64,000 nt of DNA, taken from positions 1 through 64,000 of the forward strand of contig QBVC01000034.1 in NCBI GenBank assembly GCA_003058495.1, read 5' to 3'. This DNA comes from a gamma proteobacterium symbiont of Ctena orbiculata. GTDB lineage: Bacteria; Pseudomonadota; Gammaproteobacteria; Chromatiales; Chromatiaceae. Shown piece by piece: positions 59,141 to 64,000 of this stretch. The notes beneath the pieces are model-generated. The model saw only the letters and a program-made list of their open reading frames with translations. It was not told the DNA's origin and made no database searches. The position numbers were made by a program, and so were the translations under genes. Numbering within the stretch: the stretch's first letter is position 1; each line of letters opens with the position of its first letter.

Positions 59141-60874
59141 GTGCCCTTTGCAGGGATTGTTAACTGGTTCGACCGACTGCGTCTACAACTATCGCGCCAC
59201 GATGCGCTGCTGATTCTGTCCGTCCTCGGATTGATCTGCGGCTTCGTCACCGGAATCGTGATCATCCTCTTCCGCCTGCTGGTTGAATCGACCCAGTCCG
59301 CGCTGCTCCCCGGCGGCGGCGCCGAAAACTATGAAGCCCTCCACCCCCTGATGCGCTTTCTGCTGCCCATCGCCGGCGGCCTGCTGCTCGGGTTTATCTT
59401 TCTGCGTTACGCCAACGGCCTCCATGTGCTCGGCATTCCAAGGGTGATGGAGCGTCTGATCTACCACCAGGGCCATATCTCCATGCGCGGCTTTCTGCTG
59501 CAGTTTTTCGGCGCCGCCATCGCCATCATCAGCGGCCACTCCGTGGGCCGCGAGGGACCCCATGTATTTCTCGGCGCCGCCAGCGGTTCCCTGCTGGGAC
59601 AATATCTCTCCCTGCCCAACAACAGCATCCGCACCCTGCTCGGCTGCGGCACCGCCGCCGCCGTCTCCGCCTCCTTCGACACCCCCCTGGCGGGGGTGAT
59701 CTTCGCCCTGGAAGTGGTGATGATGGAGTACACCCTGGTCAGCTTCATACCCATCATGCTGGCCGCGGTCTCGGCCAACAGCCTCTCGCTGATCGTATTT
59801 GAAGGTGAACGGGTCTTCGATATCGCCATCATTCAGCTCGGCTCCCTGCACGAACTGGTCTTTATCCTGCTCCTGGGATTGGCCGCCGGCACGGCCTCGG
59901 CGGCCTATGTCAGCCTGATCCAGTTCATCTCCGACCGGACCCAGAACATGGCGTTTTGGCTGCGCAACGCGAGTGCCGGGGTGCTGATCGGCCTGATTGC
60001 CCTGGCTGTGCCCCAGATCATGGGTATCGGCTATGACACGGTCAACCAGATCCTGCTCGGGGAGCTGGGTCTCTACCTGCTGATTATCCTGGTGGTGGCC
60101 AAGATCCTGGCAACGGCGATAAGCATCGGCCTGGGCATTCCCGGCGGCACCATCGGCCCCGCCCTCTTTATCGGCGCCGCCCTCGGCGGCGTCATCGCCC
60201 CCCTGCCGGGCCTGCTGTTCGAGGGTCAGGTATCCGACCCCGGTGTCTATGCCCTGATCGGCATGGGCGCGGTGATGGGCGCCGCGCTGCAGGCGCCCCT
60301 GGCCGCGCTGACGGCGATCATCGAGCTGACCCACAACCCCGAGATCATCATGCCGGGGATGCTTGCGATCGTCATCGCCAGCCTGGTCAACAGCGAGCTG
60401 TTCGGTAAATCGTCGATGTTCCATACCCTGCTGGAGGCGACCGGCCTCAACTACCACACCGATCCGGTGATGCAATCCCTGCGCCGCATCGGCGCCGCCA
60501 GCTTCATGAATCGCAACTTCGTCCAGGTCAAACCCCTGTTGGGCCGCGACGCGGCAAGAAGGATCCTCGATCGGAATCCCGAGTGGGTGTTGATCAAGGG
60601 CGAGATGAATGAGACGGCGCTGATGCCCGCGGTGGATCTGCTGCGCATCCTGGAACAGCAGGAGGAGGATGAGACGTTCGATCTGCTCTCCCTGCCCGCC
60701 ACCCGCCTGGAGCTGGCACCGCTGCGGATGCAGGCAACCCTCCAGGAGGCCCTGGAAAAGCTCGATAACAGCCAGGCGGACGCCCTCTATATCGAGTGGT
60801 ACGACGAGGATCACTACTGGCGCATTCAAGGGATACTCACACGCCCCTTGATCGAGTCGGCCTATCACATTTAG
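59141..60874 (+). CDS. ClC-family chloride channel/transporter
   Basis: GHSVGREGPHVFLGAASGSLLGQ, GIPGGTIGPALFIGAALGG. Confidence 0.93.
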   Translation: MPFAGIVNWFDRLRLQLSRHDALLILSVLGLICGFVTGIVIILFRLLVESTQSALLPGGGAENYEALHPLMRFLLPIAGGLLLGFIFLRYANGLHVLGIPRVMERLIYHQGHISMRGFLLQFFGAAIAIISGHSVGREGPHVFLGAASGSLLGQYLSLPNNSIRTLLGCGTAAAVSASFDTPLAGVIFALEVVMMEYTLVSFIPIMLAAVSANSLSLIVFEGERVFDIAIIQLGSLHELVFILLLGLAAGTASAAYVSLIQFISDRTQNMAFWLRNASAGVLIGLIALAVPQIMGIGYDTVNQILLGELGLYLLIILVVAKILATAISIGLGIPGGTIGPALFIGAALGGVIAPLPGLLFEGQVSDPGVYALIGMGAVMGAALQAPLAALTAIIELTHNPEIIMPGMLAIVIASLVNSELFGKSSMFHTLLEATGLNYHTDPVMQSLRRIGAASFMNRNFVQVKPLLGRDAARRILDRNPEWVLIKGEMNETALMPAVDLLRILEQQEEDETFDLLSLPATRLELAPLRMQATLQEALEKLDNSQADALYIEWYDEDHYWRIQGILTRPLIESAYHI

Positions 60875-60965
60875 TGATGCCATGTTAAGAAATTTCACCG
60901 ACACCAAACGGCCAAAAGGCATAACATACCGATATTGCAACTCAGCTTTGTGACAAGGGGGCATT

Positions 60966-61880
60966 ATGAGTGAAGAAAACAACAACCCTGAAACCGTCTT
61001 CATCGACGAACAGCCAGTAAGACTCGACGAACTGTTGACTGACTATGAACGCCTCAAACAGCAGGTCACGGAGGAGCAGAAAACCGAAAAAAAGGCGGTA
61101 CGCCGATATAAGCGGGAAGAGGAGTTGAAGCCCTACCAGGCTGAGTTGATCCGCCTGCAGCAGTATCTGGAAAAGACCAGAACCCGCATGATCATCCTCT
61201 TTGAGGGGCGCGACGCCGCGGGCAAGGGCGGCACCATCCGCCGGGTCACCCGCTACATGAACGAGAAACACTACCGGGTGGTCGCCCTCGGCAAGCCAAC
61301 GGAAGAACAGAAAACCCAGTGGTTTTTCCAAAAGTATATCGCCCAATTCCCCCGCGGCGGCGAGGTGGTGCTGTTCGACCGCAGCTGGTACAACCGCGCC
61401 GTGGTGGAGCCCATCTTCGGTTTTTGCACCAAGGAAGAGTACGCCAATTTCATGGTTGGCTGCCCGGGATTCGAAAAGGACCTGGTGCGACAGGGGACGA
61501 TTCTGGTGAAGCTCTACTTCTCGGTCACCAAGGAGGAGCAGGCAAGACGCTTCGCGCGTCGCAAGACCGACGCCCTGCGGCAGTGGAAACTCTCCGAGAT
61601 CGATGTCCAGGCACAGGATCGCTGGGACGAATTCACCACGCAGAAGTACGATATGCTGAAAAACACCAATACCACCCATGCACCCTGGACCATCATTCGC
61701 TCGAATGACAAGCACCTGGCCAGATTGAACGCCATGAAGGTGATCCTCAACGCCGTGCCCTATGAGCGCCTCAATCCCGAACTCGATTTCGTACCCGATC
61801 ACGATATCGTAATCTCGGGCTCAAGGGAGCTGGAGCTGATGGAGGCGCAACGCCTGCAGCAAGGCAAGTTCGTCGGTTAA
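60966..61880 (+). CDS. ppk2: polyphosphate kinase 2
   Basis: FEGRDAAGKGGTIRRVTRYMN, VVLFDRSWYNRAVVEPIFGF. Confidence 0.95.
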   Translation: MSEENNNPETVFIDEQPVRLDELLTDYERLKQQVTEEQKTEKKAVRRYKREEELKPYQAELIRLQQYLEKTRTRMIILFEGRDAAGKGGTIRRVTRYMNEKHYRVVALGKPTEEQKTQWFFQKYIAQFPRGGEVVLFDRSWYNRAVVEPIFGFCTKEEYANFMVGCPGFEKDLVRQGTILVKLYFSVTKEEQARRFARRKTDALRQWKLSEIDVQAQDRWDEFTTQKYDMLKNTNTTHAPWTIIRSNDKHLARLNAMKVILNAVPYERLNPELDFVPDHDIVISGSRELELMEAQRLQQGKFVG

Positions 61881-61943
61881 TCAGTGCGGACACGGGCGGG
61901 AGCAGCCGCCCGTCGTCCCAGCCCCGGGGCGAGAGTCAACAGC

Positions 61944-62591
61944 ATGCCGACCACTGCCGAACTGACCCTCCTGGCCAGCGCCTGGATCCTCTATTTCCTG
62001 CTTCATTCGCTGTTGGCATCGCTCCGGGTGAAGCGCTTTTTCGCCCGCCGCCTGCCCCCCGTCATGCCCTGGTACCGGCTGCTCTTCAATCTCATCGCGG
62101 CGATCCTCCTCCTGCCCCCCCTCGCCCTGCTCTGGCTCTACCGCTCCGATCCGCTGTGGCAATGGCAGGGGGGCATGGCATGGCTGGCCTATGCGCTGAT
62201 GCTGCTCGCCCTGCTGGGGTTCATCTGGTCGATGGGCTATTACGACAGCAAGGAGTTTCTCGGCCTTGGCCAGCTGCAGCGCGGCCAGGGGGACGGGGGC
62301 GACCGGGAACAGCTGCGGATCTCACCGCTGCATCGCTTCGTGCGCCACCCCTGGTACAGCCTGGGGCTGGTGTTGATATGGACCCAGGATATGGACCCGG
62401 CAAGGCTTGTTTCGGCCTCGATCGTCACCGCCTACCTGGTGCTGGGATCCCGCCTCGAGGAGGCAAAGCTCCTGCGCTGCCATGGTGACGCCTACCGCGA
62501 CTACCGGCAGCGTGTGCCTGGTCTGATACCCAGACCCTGGCGATTTCTCAGTCCATCGGAGGTGGAGCGGATCCTGGGCAAGTACCGCTAG
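61944..62591 (+). CDS. integral membrane isoprenylcysteine/PE methyltransferase-like protein
   Basis: multi-TM; RFVRHPWYSLGLVLIW...LGSRLEEAKLLRCHGDAYRDYRQRVPGLIP. Confidence 0.75.
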   Translation: MPTTAELTLLASAWILYFLLHSLLASLRVKRFFARRLPPVMPWYRLLFNLIAAILLLPPLALLWLYRSDPLWQWQGGMAWLAYALMLLALLGFIWSMGYYDSKEFLGLGQLQRGQGDGGDREQLRISPLHRFVRHPWYSLGLVLIWTQDMDPARLVSASIVTAYLVLGSRLEEAKLLRCHGDAYRDYRQRVPGLIPRPWRFLSPSEVERILGKYR

Positions 62592-62635
62592 GCCGCCATC
62601 CCTGGCGCTGCGCGGTCGCCGCCGCGGCCCAACGG

Positions 62636-63532
62636 CTACTGGTTGGGATCCCAGAAGTTTGACGGGTCATAGGGGGCGGGAGCCGCACCATAGCCGTAGG
62701 GCCCGTAGCCATAGCCGGGTCCCTGGCCGTAGCCGGGCGCGTAGCCCGGCGCCATGCCCGGGTTGAATTCTTTCTGCTGCATGCCGCAGCCATGGCGCTC
62801 CATGGCGCACCCCTGGCCCATGCCGCCTCGATGCATCATGCCCATGTGGCGCCGGTGCATGGCGTGGCACGCCGCCCGCTCTTCGTCGCTCATTCCCTCG
62901 ATGACCTTCTGATGCTTGGCCCACTCGTCATCCATCGCCTGCTGACGCGCCACCCAGGGCGGTGTCTCCGGCATCTCGATTCCCTGCTCCTGGGCACGGG
63001 AGCGCATCTCCTGATAGCGCTGCTGACGATAGGCATCCCGCTCCTCCTGGGTCATCGACATCATCTGTTGCCGATGCTCCATGCGCTCTTCCATGCCTGG
63101 GCGCAGGGATTGCCCCGGCTGATTCAGCCAGGGGGGGCGCTCAGGCAGCATGACGCCGGCCTCTTCCGCCCTTTTCCTCAATGCCTGATACTGCTCTTCG
63201 CGGGCCTTCCAGTGGTCTCTTCTCGTGGCGTAATCCGCCCGGGCGGCCGCCGGGGTTTCACTGCCCGACCCGGTCGGGGCGCTATCGACCGCTTCAGCAG
63301 TCGCCTCCTCCGTTGCGGGCACTTCCGCCGTTTCTGTCGCCACCGCGGGACCCACGGCTACCCCCGTCTGTGCTTCCTCCCCGGTGGTTGCCACGGCATC
63401 CTGCTGGTTTGTCATCTCCTCCGAAGCCTCAGCCTGCATCTCGGTCGAGCCCTCTGTCTCTTCCGCCGATAGCGGGAGACTGAGCGGTAATACCAAGACG
63501 AAGGTCAGGGTGAGCGCCGTATAGTTGGTCAT
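62636..63532 (-). CDS. exported low-complexity hypothetical protein
   Basis: signal peptide; Glu/Ala-rich then Gln/Met-rich helical region; Gly/Tyr/Pro-rich C-terminus. Confidence 0.6.
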   Translation of the reverse strand: MTNYTALTLTFVLVLPLSLPLSAEETEGSTEMQAEASEEMTNQQDAVATTGEEAQTGVAVGPAVATETAEVPATEEATAEAVDSAPTGSGSETPAAARADYATRRDHWKAREEQYQALRKRAEEAGVMLPERPPWLNQPGQSLRPGMEERMEHRQQMMSMTQEERDAYRQQRYQEMRSRAQEQGIEMPETPPWVARQQAMDDEWAKHQKVIEGMSDEERAACHAMHRRHMGMMHRGGMGQGCAMERHGCGMQQKEFNPGMAPGYAPGYGQGPGYGYGPYGYGAAPAPYDPSNFWDPNQ

Positions 63533-63611
63533 AGCTAGATATCCTCCACTGGTCCTGACAGACACTGATTTTTTGTTTTAACGAGATGGTCGACCCTAAT
63601 CCTGATCAGGT

Positions 63612-64000
63612 CTACTCTGCAGCTGCGGGCTGCCCCTGTTCACTATTCTTGTTCTTCGCCTTGAGGGATGCAACCTTCTGTGCCAATTCCGCCAGTAATC
63701 CCTCCATCCCCTTGCTCTTCACCAGGTTGCGGAACGAGGTGCGGTAGTTGCTCACCAGGCTGACCCCGTCAACGGTGACATCATAGGCATACCAGTCGTC
63801 CTTGCGAAAGCGCATCTTGTAGCTGACCGCCAGCTCCTTGTTTGCCGCCACGATGTAGGTCTGCACATTCGCCAGTTTGCCCTTGGTCCGCTCCCGGCCC
63901 ATGCGCACGGTCTGGTCGGCATAGCTGTCGATGGCGGAGAAGTAGGTCTGCTCCAACAGCTCCCTGAAGAGGGTGATGAACTGCTCCCGCTGGGGCTTGG
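63612..64000 (-). CDS. mlaC: MlaC-like phospholipid-binding protein (partial; 5' end off window)
   Basis: REQFITLFRELLEQTYFSAIDSYADQTVRMGRER...WYAYDVTVDGVSLVSNYRTSFRNLV. Confidence 0.88.
   Translation of the reverse strand, partial: KPQREQFITLFRELLEQTYFSAIDSYADQTVRMGRERTKGKLANVQTYIVAANKELAVSYKMRFRKDDWYAYDVTVDGVSLVSNYRTSFRNLVKSKGMEGLLAELAQKVASLKAKNKNSEQGQPAAAE

Overview
64 kb chromosomal segment of a GC-rich gammaproteobacterium; no species assignment is attempted. The left end (1-4.3 kb) is a mobile integron. An intI-type integrase (+) has an unusual N-terminal extension, and an array of five complete, low-GC, minus-strand cassettes lies divergent to it. Each cassette is bounded by attC core sites whose R'/R'' ends are exactly complementary. 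The array runs off the window into a possible IS1182-like transposase start. From 4.5 kb onward the window is mostly ordinary housekeeping sequence: tRNA-Phe, yggX/mutY, asmA-like, tRNA-Gly, acyl-CoA ligase, thiSG, trmB, fetAB-like, macrodomain, sspAB, cytochrome bc1, nif3-like, degS/degQ-like, cyclase-PilZ, murA, hisGDC, priA, glgP, phoB-pstSCAB-phoU, argS, feoABC, ClC, ppk2, mlaC. The most notable non-housekeeping signal is at 50.0-55.3 kb. A CpxRA-like two-component system with a proline-rich sensor, a Spy/CpxP-like protein, an EF-hand protein, a secreted intradiol-dioxygenase-like lipoprotein and a small exported Gly/Pro-rich protein lie together. The four intergenic regions serving these genes each contain GTAAA-N5-GTAAA (TTTAC-N5-TTTAC) direct repeats, suggesting a compact local regulon. 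Other signals are Pho boxes, a Fur box, a DnaA-box pair upstream of priA, an intrinsic terminator between pstS and pstC, a repeat-bounded noncoding element at 15.2-15.45 kb, and an FG-GAP lipoprotein. All calls were made by eye; no database searches were run.
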